A stretch of DNA of 14,318 bases from NCBI GenBank assembly GCA_946887385.1, contig CAMPKU010000105.1, positions 1 through 14,318 of the forward strand. The letters run 5' to 3'. The notes under the pieces were generated by a model. That model did not search any database and was not told the origin of the DNA. It saw nothing but the letters and a program-made list of their open reading frames with translations. Below, one piece after another: positions 7,697-14,318 of the stretch. Source of the stretch: an uncultured Gammaproteobacteria bacterium (GTDB lineage Bacteria > Pseudomonadota > Gammaproteobacteria > Rariloculales > Rariloculaceae). The translations under genes and the position numbers were made by a program. Position 1 is the first letter of the stretch, and each line of letters begins with the position of its first letter.

Positions 7697-8745
7697 TGAC
7701 CCCGCTCAGCTCCCGGCTGCTCGCGTGGTTCGACGCGCACGGCCGCCACGACTTGCCTTGGGCTATCGAACGCACGCCGTACTCGGTGTGGGTGTCGGAG
7801 ATCATGCTCCAGCAAACGCAGGTCGGCACCGTGATCCCGTTCTTCGGCAAGTTCATGCAGCGCTTCCCCACGCTTGCCGCACTGGCCGCGGCGCCGCTCG
7901 ACGACGTGCTCGCGTCGTGGGCAGGCTTAGGCTATTACGCGCGCGCGCGCAATCTTTGGCGGGCCGCCCGAGTCGTCGTCGCCGAGCACGGCGGCGAGTT
8001 GCCCGCCGCGTTCGACGCGCTGCACGCGCTGCCCGGCATCGGCCGCTCGACGGCGGGCGCCATCCTCGCGCAAGCGCATGGCCAACGCTGGCCCATCTTG
8101 GACGGCAACGTGAAGCGTGTGCTTGCGCGCTATCACGCAGTGGCGGGCTGGCCCGGCTTGCCGAGTGTGGCGAACGCGCTCTGGGGCCATGCCGAGACGC
8201 ACACGCCGCACGAGCGCGTCGCCGATTACACGCAGGCGATCATGGATCTCGGCGCCATGCTCTGCACGCGCGCGCGCCCTGCCTGCACCGTGTGTCCGCT
8301 GGCGAGCGACTGCGCCGCAGCCCGGGCCGGTGCGCAGGCTTCGTACCCGGCGCCAAGGCCGAAGCGTGCGCGCGCGCAGCGCCAGGTCGCCGTGCTCGTC
8401 GTGCGCGATCCCGCCGGCCGCGTGCTGCTCGAGCGGCGGCCGGCGCGCGGCATTTGGGGCGGGCTCTTCAGCTTGCCGGAGCTGCCGGCGGAGGATTCGC
8501 CGCGCGAGTGGTGCGCACGCATGCTCGGCGCGCACGTCGCAGCCGAGCGCGCGCTGGCCACCATCGAGCACGCCTTCACGCACTTCGACCTCGATCTTAG
8601 TCCACGTTTGCTCGAGCTCGCGGCATCGCCGTCCGCAGTCATGGACCGCGACGATTGGCACTGGTGCCTGCCGGGCGCCGAGCTCGGCGTCGGCGTGCCG
8701 GCGCCCGTCGCGGCGCTTCTCATGACGGGCCTGAAGCCGGCATAG
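7696..8745 (+). CDS. mutY: A/G-specific adenine DNA glycosylase MutY
   Basis: A 349-residue base-excision enzyme that removes adenine mispaired with 8-oxoguanine. The catalytic domain shows E35 in SEIMLQQTQV, the helix-hairpin-helix LHALPGIGRSTAGAI (109-123) and the catalytic D136 in ILDGNVKRVLARY. A [4Fe-4S] cluster loop C190-x6-C197-x2-C200-x5-C206 follows. The C-terminal third (from about 230: VAVLVVRDPAGRVLLERRP..GIWGGLFSLPE) is the NUDIX-like oxoG-recognition domain. The length is typical. The ATG at 7696 shares one base with the previous stop (TGATG). An in-frame TTG sits one codon earlier, but the ATG is preferred. It is translationally coupled to the SRPBCC gene, and yggX follows 7 bases later. 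Confidence 0.97.
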   Translation: MTPLSSRLLAWFDAHGRHDLPWAIERTPYSVWVSEIMLQQTQVGTVIPFFGKFMQRFPTLAALAAAPLDDVLASWAGLGYYARARNLWRAARVVVAEHGGELPAAFDALHALPGIGRSTAGAILAQAHGQRWPILDGNVKRVLARYHAVAGWPGLPSVANALWGHAETHTPHERVADYTQAIMDLGAMLCTRARPACTVCPLASDCAAARAGAQASYPAPRPKRARAQRQVAVLVVRDPAGRVLLERRPARGIWGGLFSLPELPAEDSPREWCARMLGAHVAAERALATIEHAFTHFDLDLSPRLLELAASPSAVMDRDDWHWCLPGAELGVGVPAPVAALLMTGLKPA

Positions 8746-8752
8746 TGGCGCC

Positions 8753-9019
8753 ATGGCTAGAAAGATCACCTGTGTATTGCTCGGCCCCGACTCCGAGGGC
8801 CTCGATCGGCCGCCGTATCCCGGCGCGCTCGGTCAGCGGATTTACGAGAACGTGTCGAAGGCTGCGTGGCAGCGCTGGGTGAAGCATCAGACGATGCTAA
8901 TCAACGAGTACCGGCTCACGCCGATCGAGCCGAAGGCGCGCAAGTTCCTCGAGGACGAGATGCAGAAGTTCTTCTTCGGCGAGGGCTCAGCCGCGCCGCC
9001 GGACTTCAAACCCGAGTGA
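8753..9019 (+). CDS. yggX: probable Fe(2+)-trafficking protein YggX
   Basis: An 88-residue protein of the YggX family, linked in enterics to iron trafficking and to protecting Fe-S enzymes from oxidative damage. The family signature is complete: a near-N-terminal cysteine (C7), GLDRPPYPGALGQRIYENVSKAAWQRW (about 21-47), KHQTMLINEYRL, and the C-terminal EDEMQKFFF helix. The full length matches the family. It is the last gene of the asmA-SRPBCC-mutY-yggX unit, 7 bases after mutY; the mutY-yggX pairing is conserved across gammaproteobacteria and fits MutY's need for an Fe-S cluster. Ten bases separate its stop from the convergent gene, and no terminator hairpin is evident there. Confidence 0.96.
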   Translation: MARKITCVLLGPDSEGLDRPPYPGALGQRIYENVSKAAWQRWVKHQTMLINEYRLTPIEPKARKFLEDEMQKFFFGEGSAAPPDFKPE

Positions 9020-9029
9020 TTTGAGCCGG

Positions 9030-9974
9030 TTACTGAACGACGAGCACGCTGCTCACCCGCGGCAGACCGCCGGCACGTTTGCGCCACGAGCGCCCGGCAT
9101 CCGTCGACTCGTAGAGATTGCCGCCCTTATCCGCCAGCGCCAACGTGGAGCCGCGGGCCGCGATGCAACCGGTATCCACGATGCCGTCGAGCCACTCGGG
9201 CAACCCATCCACTCGCTCGAGCCGATGCTTGCCATCGACGGGCCGCCGATAGAGCGCTCCCCGGCTCGCAAAATGGTCCGTGGAGGCGGCCACCAGGATT
9301 TCGTTCTCCGCGAAGGCTACCGCCGAGCAGTACGGCGCGTGTAGGCCCTGCTGCTCCACGGTCCACGTCGCGCCGCCGTTGCTGCTGATGCAGAGCCCGG
9401 CGCCAGCCGCCGCAATCACGATGTTCGGCCTGAACGGGTGCGCTCGAACCTCGTGGACGTCGGCGTCGATCTCGATCGTCGCTTCCCACGTTCTGCCGTC
9501 GTCGGCCGAGCGCGGAATACCGCCGACGTGGACGTTGGCCAATAACACTTTGCCATCCGACGTCGACGTCATCGAGCGAACGCCCAGCGGCGGACCGACG
9601 AGACGGCCGTTGATCAGCGCCGAGCCGGCGTACCAACTGTCGCGCCCCGGAACATCGTCGAAGCCCTGGAGCGGCTCGATTTCACCGTCGGCCGTGAGCC
9701 GCAGCACGCGCGCGTCGTCGGTGCCGAGATAGATCTCCGTACCCACCGCTGCGAGGCAGGCGAGATCTACGTGGCTCGTCGCGATCGTGCTCCACACGCC
9801 GTCGTACCTGCGCCGGCACACCGAACGCCCGTCGACGATGGCGAGCGAAGCGCCGTGGGGATCGGCAGCGAGCGCTCGCACAGACCGGCCGGCCAGCTCG
9901 CGGCCGCGCGGCTCGCCCGTAAAGGCGAACACGCCGTCACTCCACGTAGCCGCCAGTACACTCGGTTCAATCAT
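9030..9974 (-). CDS. BNR/Asp-box repeat beta-propeller protein
   Basis: A 314-residue protein with no signal peptide or membrane segment. Three Asp-box motifs (S-x-D-x-G-x-x-W type) are readable: SADDGRTW, SSNGGATW and STDAGRSW. They sit in repeated beta-strand blocks (LLANVHVGGIPRS, IVIAAAGAGLCISS, LALADKGGNLYES), matching the WD40/YVTN/BNR-like or sialidase-like propeller superfamily. No sialidase active-site pattern is evident, so the biochemical role is unknown. It starts with ATG at 9974, with a modest GAAG upstream. It lies 56 bases after acs on the same strand, so read-through from acs is possible. It converges on yggX. Confidence 0.8.
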   Translation of the reverse strand: MIEPSVLAATWSDGVFAFTGEPRGRELAGRSVRALAADPHGASLAIVDGRSVCRRRYDGVWSTIATSHVDLACLAAVGTEIYLGTDDARVLRLTADGEIEPLQGFDDVPGRDSWYAGSALINGRLVGPPLGVRSMTSTSDGKVLLANVHVGGIPRSADDGRTWEATIEIDADVHEVRAHPFRPNIVIAAAGAGLCISSNGGATWTVEQQGLHAPYCSAVAFAENEILVAASTDHFASRGALYRRPVDGKHRLERVDGLPEWLDGIVDTGCIAARGSTLALADKGGNLYESTDAGRSWRKRAGGLPRVSSVLVVQ

Positions 9975-10030
9975 CGCTTCGGTTCACGCGCCACGCGGCA
10001 TTGCGCGCCGCCCAGCGAAAGCTCGAGCCA

Positions 10031-11983
10031 TCACGAGCCGGCGCGGTTCTTGATCAAGTCGTCGACGACGGCCGGCTCCGCGAGCGTGGACGTGTCGCCG
10101 AGCTCTTTGAAATCGTTCGCCGCAATCTTGCGCAGGATGCGTCGCATGATTTTGCCCGAGCGCGTCTTCGGCAGACTCGGCGCCCATTGAATGAAGTCCG
10201 GCGAGGCGATCGCCCCGATCTCCTTGCGCACCCAGCCCACGAGCTCTTTGCGTAGGGCTTCGTTCGGCGTTTCGCCGGTTTTCAGCGTCACGTATGCGTA
10301 GATGCCCTGGCCTTTCAGATCGTGCGGGAAGCCGACGACGGCCGCCTCGGCCACCTTCGCATGGCCCACGAGCGCGCTTTCGACCTCGGCCGTGCCCAGG
10401 CGGTGGCCCGACACGTTGATCACGTCGTCGACGCGCCCGGTGATCCAGTAATAGCCATCCTCGTCGCGGCGCGCGCCGTCGCCTGTGAAGTACATGCCCG
10501 GGAATTGTTTGAAATACGTGTCGACGAACCGCTGGTGATCGCCGTACACCGTGCGCATTTGGCCGGGCCAACTGTCGAGCAAAACCAGGTTCCCGGAGCA
10601 GGGGCCTTCGAGGATTTGGCCGCTCGGGTCCACGATCGCCGGCTTCACGCCGAAGAACGGCAGCGTGGCGGAGCCCGGCTTCAGCGTGGTGGCGCCGGGG
10701 AGCGGCGTGATGAGCATGCCGCCCGTTTCCGTCTGCCACCACGTGTCGACGATCGGGCAGCGGCCGTCGCCGACCACGTGGTAATACCATTCCCACGCCT
10801 CCGGATTGATCGGCTCGCCCACCGTGCCGAGCAGGCGCAGGCTCGCGCGCGAGGTTTTCTTCACGGGCCCGTCGCCCTCGCGCATCAGCGCGCGGATCGC
10901 GGTCGGCGCCATGTAGAGAATGTCGATCTGGTGCTTGTCGACCACTTGCCAGAGCCGGCTCGCGTCGGGATAGGTGGGAATACCCTCGTACATCACCGTG
11001 GTTGCGCCGTTCGCGAGCGCGCCATACACGATGTACGTGTGGCCCGTCACCCAGCCGACGTCGGCCGCGCACCAGAAGAGCTCGCCGTCGCGGTAGTCGA
11101 ACACGTATTGATGCGTGATCGACGCGTGCAGGAGGTAGCCCGCCGTGGTGTGCAGCACACCTTTCGGCTTACCCGTGGAGCCCGACGTATAAAGAATGAA
11201 CAGCGGGTCCTCGGCGTTCATCGCCTCGGGCGGGCACACGTCCGAGGCGCTATCGATCACGTCGCCGTACCACTCATCGCGCCCTTGCGTCCAAGCGATC
11301 GTGCCGCCCGTGTGCTTGACGACGACCACGTGCTCGACGCTCAGCCCGCGCACGTTCTTCAGCGCCTCGTCGACGTTCGCCTTCAGCGGAATCTTCTTGC
11401 CGCCGCGCACGCCTTCGTCGGCCGTAATCACGATGCGCGACGCGCAATCTTCGATGCGGCCCTTCAGCGCCTCCGGGGAAAAGCCGCCGAACACGACGGA
11501 GTGGACCGCGCCGATGCGCGCACACGCAAGCATCGCGATCACCGTTTCCGGAATCATCGGCATGTAGATCGTGACGCGATCGCCCTTCTTGACGCCGAGG
11601 CGCTTCAGCACGTTCGAGAACTTGCAGACGCTCGCGTGCAGCTCGCGATAGCTCAGAAGCCGCGTGGCGCCGTTCGGGTCGTCGGGCTCCCAAAGGATCG
11701 CCGTCTGCTCGGCGCGCTTCGCCAGGTGCCGGTCGAGACAGTTCGCGGCCACGTTGAGCTCGCCGTCGGCAAACCAGCGTACGTGCAGGTCCTTCGCGTC
11801 GAAGCTCGTGTCTTTGACCTGCGTGAACGGCTTCGTCCACGTGAGCCGCTCGCGTGCCTGCTTGGCCCAGAATGCCTCCATGTTCTCGACGGATTCGCGG
11901 TACATCGAGGCGTAGGTGGAGGCGTCGATCAACGCGCGCGCTGCGAACTTGGCCGGGGGCGGGTAACTCTTGATTTCGCTCAT
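10031..11983 (-). CDS. acs: acetyl-CoA synthetase (AMP-forming)
   Basis: A 650-residue cytosolic enzyme that activates acetate to acetyl-AMP and then acetyl-CoA, letting the cell use acetate and salvage overflow acetate. ANL-superfamily motifs appear in order: the P-loop-like [15 protein letters not shown] (about 265-280), the acetate-pocket Trp and adenine-binding motif WWQTETGGM (about 413-421), the [18 protein letters not shown] hinge region (about 515-535), and the C-terminal [11 protein letters not shown] with catalytic Lys near residue 611, the site acetylated by protein acetyltransferases in other bacteria. The length equals the family norm (about 650). No good Shine-Dalgarno precedes the ATG at 11983. 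It diverges from tRNA-Phe. Confidence 0.97.
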   Translation of the reverse strand: MSEIKSYPPPAKFAARALIDASTYASMYRESVENMEAFWAKQARERLTWTKPFTQVKDTSFDAKDLHVRWFADGELNVAANCLDRHLAKRAEQTAILWEPDDPNGATRLLSYRELHASVCKFSNVLKRLGVKKGDRVTIYMPMIPETVIAMLACARIGAVHSVVFGGFSPEALKGRIEDCASRIVITADEGVRGGKKIPLKANVDEALKNVRGLSVEHVVVVKHTGGTIAWTQGRDEWYGDVIDSASDVCPPEAMNAEDPLFILYTSGSTGKPKGVLHTTAGYLLHASITHQYVFDYRDGELFWCAADVGWVTGHTYIVYGALANGATTVMYEGIPTYPDASRLWQVVDKHQIDILYMAPTAIRALMREGDGPVKKTSRASLRLLGTVGEPINPEAWEWYYHVVGDGRCPIVDTWWQTETGGMLITPLPGATTLKPGSATLPFFGVKPAIVDPSGQILEGPCSGNLVLLDSWPGQMRTVYGDHQRFVDTYFKQFPGMYFTGDGARRDEDGYYWITGRVDDVINVSGHRLGTAEVESALVGHAKVAEAAVVGFPHDLKGQGIYAYVTLKTGETPNEALRKELVGWVRKEIGAIASPDFIQWAPSLPKTRSGKIMRRILRKIAANDFKELGDTSTLAEPAVVDDLIKNRAGS

Positions 11984-12038
11984 GGGGGTCGATGATAAAG
12001 AGCCGCCGCGGCATTGGCACCCCGGTTCGCGGTCTTCC

Positions 12039-12068
12039 TTGACGGCCCCTCGGCAGGGCCGTTCTAAT
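12039..12068 (+). promoter_or_regulatory. sigma70-type promoter for tRNA-Phe with palindromic spacer
   Basis: TTGACG (12039-12044) and TCTAAT (12063-12068) each match the consensus at five of six positions, with an 18-base spacer. They lie 40 bases before the tRNA and are followed by a GC-rich stretch (AGCCGTCCCGC) of the kind found at stringently controlled stable-RNA promoters. Inside the promoter, ACGGCCC (12042-12048) and GGGCCGT (12056-12062) form a perfect 7-bp inverted repeat with a 7-base centre. Confidence 0.68.
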
Positions 12069-12107
12069 AGCCGTCCCGCAAGGCGCCCTCACGGCGCATC
12101 AGCGCAC

Positions 12108-12183
<76 letters not shown>

Positions 12184-12198
12184 TTTTAAGCCGGTGTA

Positions 12199-12221
12199 TT
12201 CCGGTCACATGGGTAACACTT
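12199..12221 (-). repeat. IS481-type end repeat, transposase 3' side
   Basis: This 23-mer, read on the minus strand, matches 12384-12406 read on the plus strand at 21 of 23 positions, so the two are inverted repeats. Its core words are AAGTGTTACC and CCGGAA. The transposase stop codon (complement of 12205-12207) lies inside it. Confidence 0.85.
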
Positions 12222-12279
12222 TCGCCGCGAAGGGGTTACCGACGCTTTCGAGCCGACATGTCTCGTGATCGAAGAAGCT
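12205..12279 (-). pseudogene. C-terminal remnant of an IS481-family transposase
   Basis: Reading the minus strand from 12279 gives 24 codons and a TGA: SFFDHETCRLESVGNPFAAK then VLPM. This is the recognisable C-terminal tail of IS481-group transposases. It is out of frame with the N-terminal piece just upstream (12281-12358), so the junction destroyed the reading frame. Confidence 0.85.
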
Positions 12280-12280
12280 A

Positions 12281-12358
12281 GATCATCTTCTCCCCATCGA
12301 GCAACCCGGCCACGAACCTAAGCCGTTCGTCCATCTTGGAACACTCCTGCCACGGCAC
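12281..12358 (-). pseudogene. N-terminal remnant of an IS481-family transposase
   Basis: On the minus strand, a GTG at 12358, preceded by GGGGAG, opens VPWQECSK then MDERLRFVAGLLDGEKMI and a TAG (12278-12280). This is the conserved start of IS481-family transposases (usual form MPWKE..MDERLRF..LL.GEKM). The helix-turn-helix and DDE domains that should follow are absent. Confidence 0.85.
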
Positions 12359-12383
12359 TTTGCGTTCTCCCCGCAAAGGCCAG

Positions 12384-12431
12384 AAGTGTTACCTATGTGT
12401 CCGGAATTAAGTGCCACCCTTCTGTCCGGAA
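12384..12431 (+). repeat. two tandem IS481-type end repeats, transposase 5' side
   Basis: Two 23-mers at 12384-12406 and 12409-12431, 25 bases apart, share 18 of 23 positions; both begin AAGTG and end TGTCCGGAA. The inner copy is the inverted partner of 12199-12221. The array suggests paired transposase-binding sites at this end. Confidence 0.75.
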
Positions 12432-12464
12432 GCACAATCAATGACTTGCAGCGAAACAGCCTCG

Positions 12465-12749
12465 TCACGCCCACCGGGCGGACAGTTCTCGAAACACGCT
12501 AGGCCGCATGCAACGGTCATCAGCTAGCTTGCCAGTGCGGTGACCAAAGAGCCGGCTGCCACCCAGCGTCTTCAATGTAGTTCGGTAGCGGCCCAGGGTA
12601 TTGTGGAGCTGGCTATAAGCCTCGAAAGGATTCGATTCGGGCGTGTAGACGATGTTTGACATCGGAATTAGCCCTTGCAGCGCGCATTCCCGATCGACCG
12701 CGCATGCCATTAGCCGCTCAGTGAAACCGCCGATGCAGTTTTCGCACCG
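12465..12749 (-). pseudogene. unrecognised reading-frame remnant
   Basis: The minus-strand frame is open from a stop at 12750-12752 to a stop at 12465-12467. It reads RCENCIGGFTERLMACAVD, later MSNIVYTPESNPFEAYSQLH and TLKTLGGSRLFGHRTGKLAD. An ATG occurs at 12710 (81 codons) and another at the MSNIVY position. No good ribosome binding site was seen. Its amino-acid make-up (varied, not the Arg/Ala/Pro-rich pattern of GC-rich shadow frames) suggests former or present coding, but I recognise no family. It may be a small gene or a piece of one broken by the adjacent IS481 element. The rest of 12432-12832 shows nothing further beyond the TonB-receptor leader. Confidence 0.28.
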
Positions 12750-12832
12750 CTAATTCAACCGAGCGTCATACCCACATTAGCGCTCCGTACTATGCCCGAC
12801 CCCTCTCAGGCGCATCAAAAGGTTCTCAGCAC

Positions 12833-14318
12833 ATGTTTCGTCGTCGAATGATTCGTTCCCTCCGGCATCGCAGTAGTTGGCTAACGCTGCTCTTCGTCGT
12901 GCCAGGCGGTGTCGCATACGCGGGCGCTATCTCGGTCGACATCGTCGACGCCGTGACTACAAGACCGCTGGCAGGTGTGACGGTCACTGTCGAATCCAGA
13001 AGCGGTGAGTCTAGGAATGTGACAACGGGTTCTGACGGATCGGCTTACTTCGAGGATCTGGCCGAGGGCTTCTACGAGTTCCGCGCTGAAGCCGACGGTT
13101 ACGTTCCGGGGGTAGAGCCAGTCGTTCGGATCATCGAGCGCCGGACGGAGCGGCTTCGTTTCGAGCTGCGGCCGCAAGCGGGTGCCGTCGATGAGGTCAT
13201 CGTCTTGGGCCGAGCCCGAGGAGCCGATCCCTTCGGCTCGGCAGCGGACCGCTTCCTGACGCGCGACGAACTGCGCACCACGCCCGGTAGCGGCAGTGAC
13301 GTGATGCGCGCCCTGGTCGGCCTGCCGGGAGTCGTGTCGAGCGGGGAATTCGCGGCCTTTTCGGTTCGCGGCCACGGGCCGAAGAACAATCTCATATTCG
13401 TCGACGGCTTCCCATTCCCGCAGGTCGCGCATTTCGAGCAAACGCTTGGGTCACAGTCCGACATCGTGAACGGAGGCCGCTACTCGATATTCGCCCCGAA
13501 CGCGGTGACGGGTGCCGAGTTCTCACCCGGCGGGTGGAGCGCCGAATTCGGCGGCCGTAAGGCGTCGCTGCTCCAGTTCGAGGTCGCGGAAGGTGCGCCG
13601 TCGCCGGTGGGCCGCCTGCGACTGGACCTCGCGGGGGTCGAGGGAATCTACGAGGGGCCGAGCGGCTTTCACGACAATACGTCGATGTTCGTGCAGGCGC
13701 GGCGCTTCGACTTCGGCAAGTTCTTCGAGACCATTGAAGAGGGCGATTTGGGATCGCCGGTGTCGAGCGACCTGATCTTCAAGACGAAAACGCGTCTAGA
13801 GAACGACGACATCGAATTCTTGGCGATTCTCGCGCCGGAAACATACGAACGGACCGTCGACAACATTCTTGTTGCGAAACAGAAGGGAGAAGGAACCGAG
13901 GATCTGACGCTGCAGGACGACGAGCAAGATCTAATGCTGACGGGACTTACCTGGCGGCGGCGATTCGGCGATGACGGGGAATGGACGAACCGAGTGTACG
14001 TCCGTGAGAGCGATAAGGTGTCCTCGGAGGGCGAAGCGAATCACGACCTCGTGCCGGACGGCACCCCGGCTAACCTGGTGCCGGTGCGGGAACGCCTGCT
14101 GACGGTGACCGAGAACGACAAGGAATTCGGCTGGCGCAGCGACATCACAGTTGGCAACGCTCTCGGCCGCTTCTCCGCTGGCTTGAACGTCGCGAGCATC
14201 GATCTCGATTATTCGACCACGTTGCGCGAAGACTGGATTCGCTTCATCTACGAATCAAGCGATCCTCGCCCGCCCGGCGCGAACTACATAGTCCTGCAAC
14301 CGGCCGAGATCAATTCGC
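12833..14318 (+). CDS. TonB-dependent outer-membrane receptor, 5' part
   Basis: An open frame of 495 codons running past the window end. Residues 1-30 are a signal peptide (basic start, WLTLLFVVPGGVAYA, cleavage near 30). About 31-113 is a carboxypeptidase-regulatory-like beta-sandwich (SVDIVDAVTTRPLAGVTVTV..GSAYFEDLAEGFYEFRAEADGY). A TonB-box-like VDEVIVLGR (119-127) follows, then the plug (LTRDELRTTPGSGSDVMRALVGLPGV, FSVRGHGPKNNLIFVDGFPF, about 142-250) and barrel strands. Such receptors import siderophores, cobalamin, glycans or peptides; the substrate cannot be told. ATG 12833 is preferred (AAAGG about 10 bases upstream), with ATG 12848 also possible. Codons rare elsewhere here (AGA, ATA, CTA, TCA, AGG) appear, hinting at a different history. 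It has no gene neighbour in the window other than IS debris. Confidence 0.87.
   Translation, partial: MFRRRMIRSLRHRSSWLTLLFVVPGGVAYAGAISVDIVDAVTTRPLAGVTVTVESRSGESRNVTTGSDGSAYFEDLAEGFYEFRAEADGYVPGVEPVVRIIERRTERLRFELRPQAGAVDEVIVLGRARGADPFGSAADRFLTRDELRTTPGSGSDVMRALVGLPGVVSSGEFAAFSVRGHGPKNNLIFVDGFPFPQVAHFEQTLGSQSDIVNGGRYSIFAPNAVTGAEFSPGGWSAEFGGRKASLLQFEVAEGAPSPVGRLRLDLAGVEGIYEGPSGFHDNTSMFVQARRFDFGKFFETIEEGDLGSPVSSDLIFKTKTRLENDDIEFLAILAPETYERTVDNILVAKQKGEGTEDLTLQDDEQDLMLTGLTWRRRFGDDGEWTNRVYVRESDKVSSEGEANHDLVPDGTPANLVPVRERLLTVTENDKEFGWRSDITVGNALGRFSAGLNVASIDLDYSTTLREDWIRFIYESSDPRPPGANYIVLQPAEINS

Larger units (their letters stand above)
12199..12431 (-). mobile_element. internally deleted IS481-family element (relic or MITE-like)
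   Basis: A 233-base remnant oriented on the minus strand. At the transposase 5' side it keeps two end repeats, a ribosome binding site (GGGGAG) and a GTG start with about 26 codons typical of IS481 transposases. At the 3' side it keeps the last 24 codons (FFDHETCRLES..NPF..KVLPM) and an inverted end repeat. The roughly 300 codons between, including the DDE catalytic core, are missing. The element cannot make transposase, but since both ends remain it could in principle be moved by a relative supplied in trans. Target-site duplications were not identified, so the exact outer limits are uncertain. Confidence 0.82.

Noticed and set aside
9985..10030. 15-codon reading frame right after acs ([15 protein letters not shown])
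   Set aside because: Very short, no ribosome binding site beyond the acs end, and no conserved feature.
10322..11995. Plus-strand 557-codon frame opposite acs
   Set aside because: Antisense shadow of acs; rich in Arg, His, Val and Ala, with no recognisable domain. acs itself has every family motif.
12881..13441. Minus-strand 186-codon frame opposite the TonB-dependent receptor
   Set aside because: Antisense of a well-supported signal peptide, beta-sandwich and plug domain; no domain of its own.

Overview
The window looks like a chromosomal segment of a GC-rich gammaproteobacterium. Evidence for this is the asmA-like / mutY / yggX cluster with trmB nearby, a neighbourhood known in Pseudomonas and Escherichia relatives, and two tRNA genes that encode their own CCA. 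The species cannot be named from the sequence. Most of the window is ordinary, densely packed housekeeping DNA. Only the last 2.1 kb, after a tRNA-Phe gene, looks accessory.

Layout. Positions 1-2078 hold an AmpG-type permease and the tRNA m7G46 methyltransferase TrmB on the minus strand, overlapping by ATGA. A tRNA-Gly(CCC) gene follows at 2223-2296. From 2476 to 4911 two tandem paralogues on the plus strand each carry a receiver domain and a c-di-GMP phosphodiesterase (EAL) domain. The first has Glu in place of the phosphoacceptor Asp, while the second keeps Asp. From 5007 to 9019 lies a tight plus-strand operon: an AsmA-family membrane protein, an exported START/SRPBCC-like protein (GTG start overlapping the asmA stop), MutY and YggX. 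MutY repairs A:oxoG mispairs with an Fe-S enzyme, and YggX is linked to iron trafficking and oxidative protection of Fe-S proteins, so their pairing makes functional sense. Converging on this operon are a BNR/Asp-box beta-propeller protein (9030-9974) and, upstream of it on the same strand, acetyl-CoA synthetase Acs (10031-11983).

A tRNA-Phe(GAA) gene at 12108-12183 has a good sigma70-type promoter whose spacer contains a perfect 7-bp inverted repeat. Immediately downstream (12199-12431) is the internally deleted relic of an IS481-family insertion sequence. About 26 N-terminal codons and 24 C-terminal codons of the transposase survive, joined out of frame and flanked by inverted copies of a 23-bp end repeat, with an extra direct copy at one end. 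It behaves like a potential MITE: too short to code for transposase but with both ends kept. Next comes an unrecognised minus-strand reading-frame remnant, then the 5' part of a TonB-dependent outer-membrane receptor with an N-terminal carboxypeptidase-regulatory-like domain, which runs off the end of the window.

I found no CRISPR array, prophage, restriction or toxin-antitoxin genes, and no convincing unknown multi-gene system. The observations most worth a second look are the IS481 deletion derivative, the receiver-domain divergence in the REC-EAL pair, the orphan fragment at 12465-12749 and the inverted repeats near 2389 and 12042.
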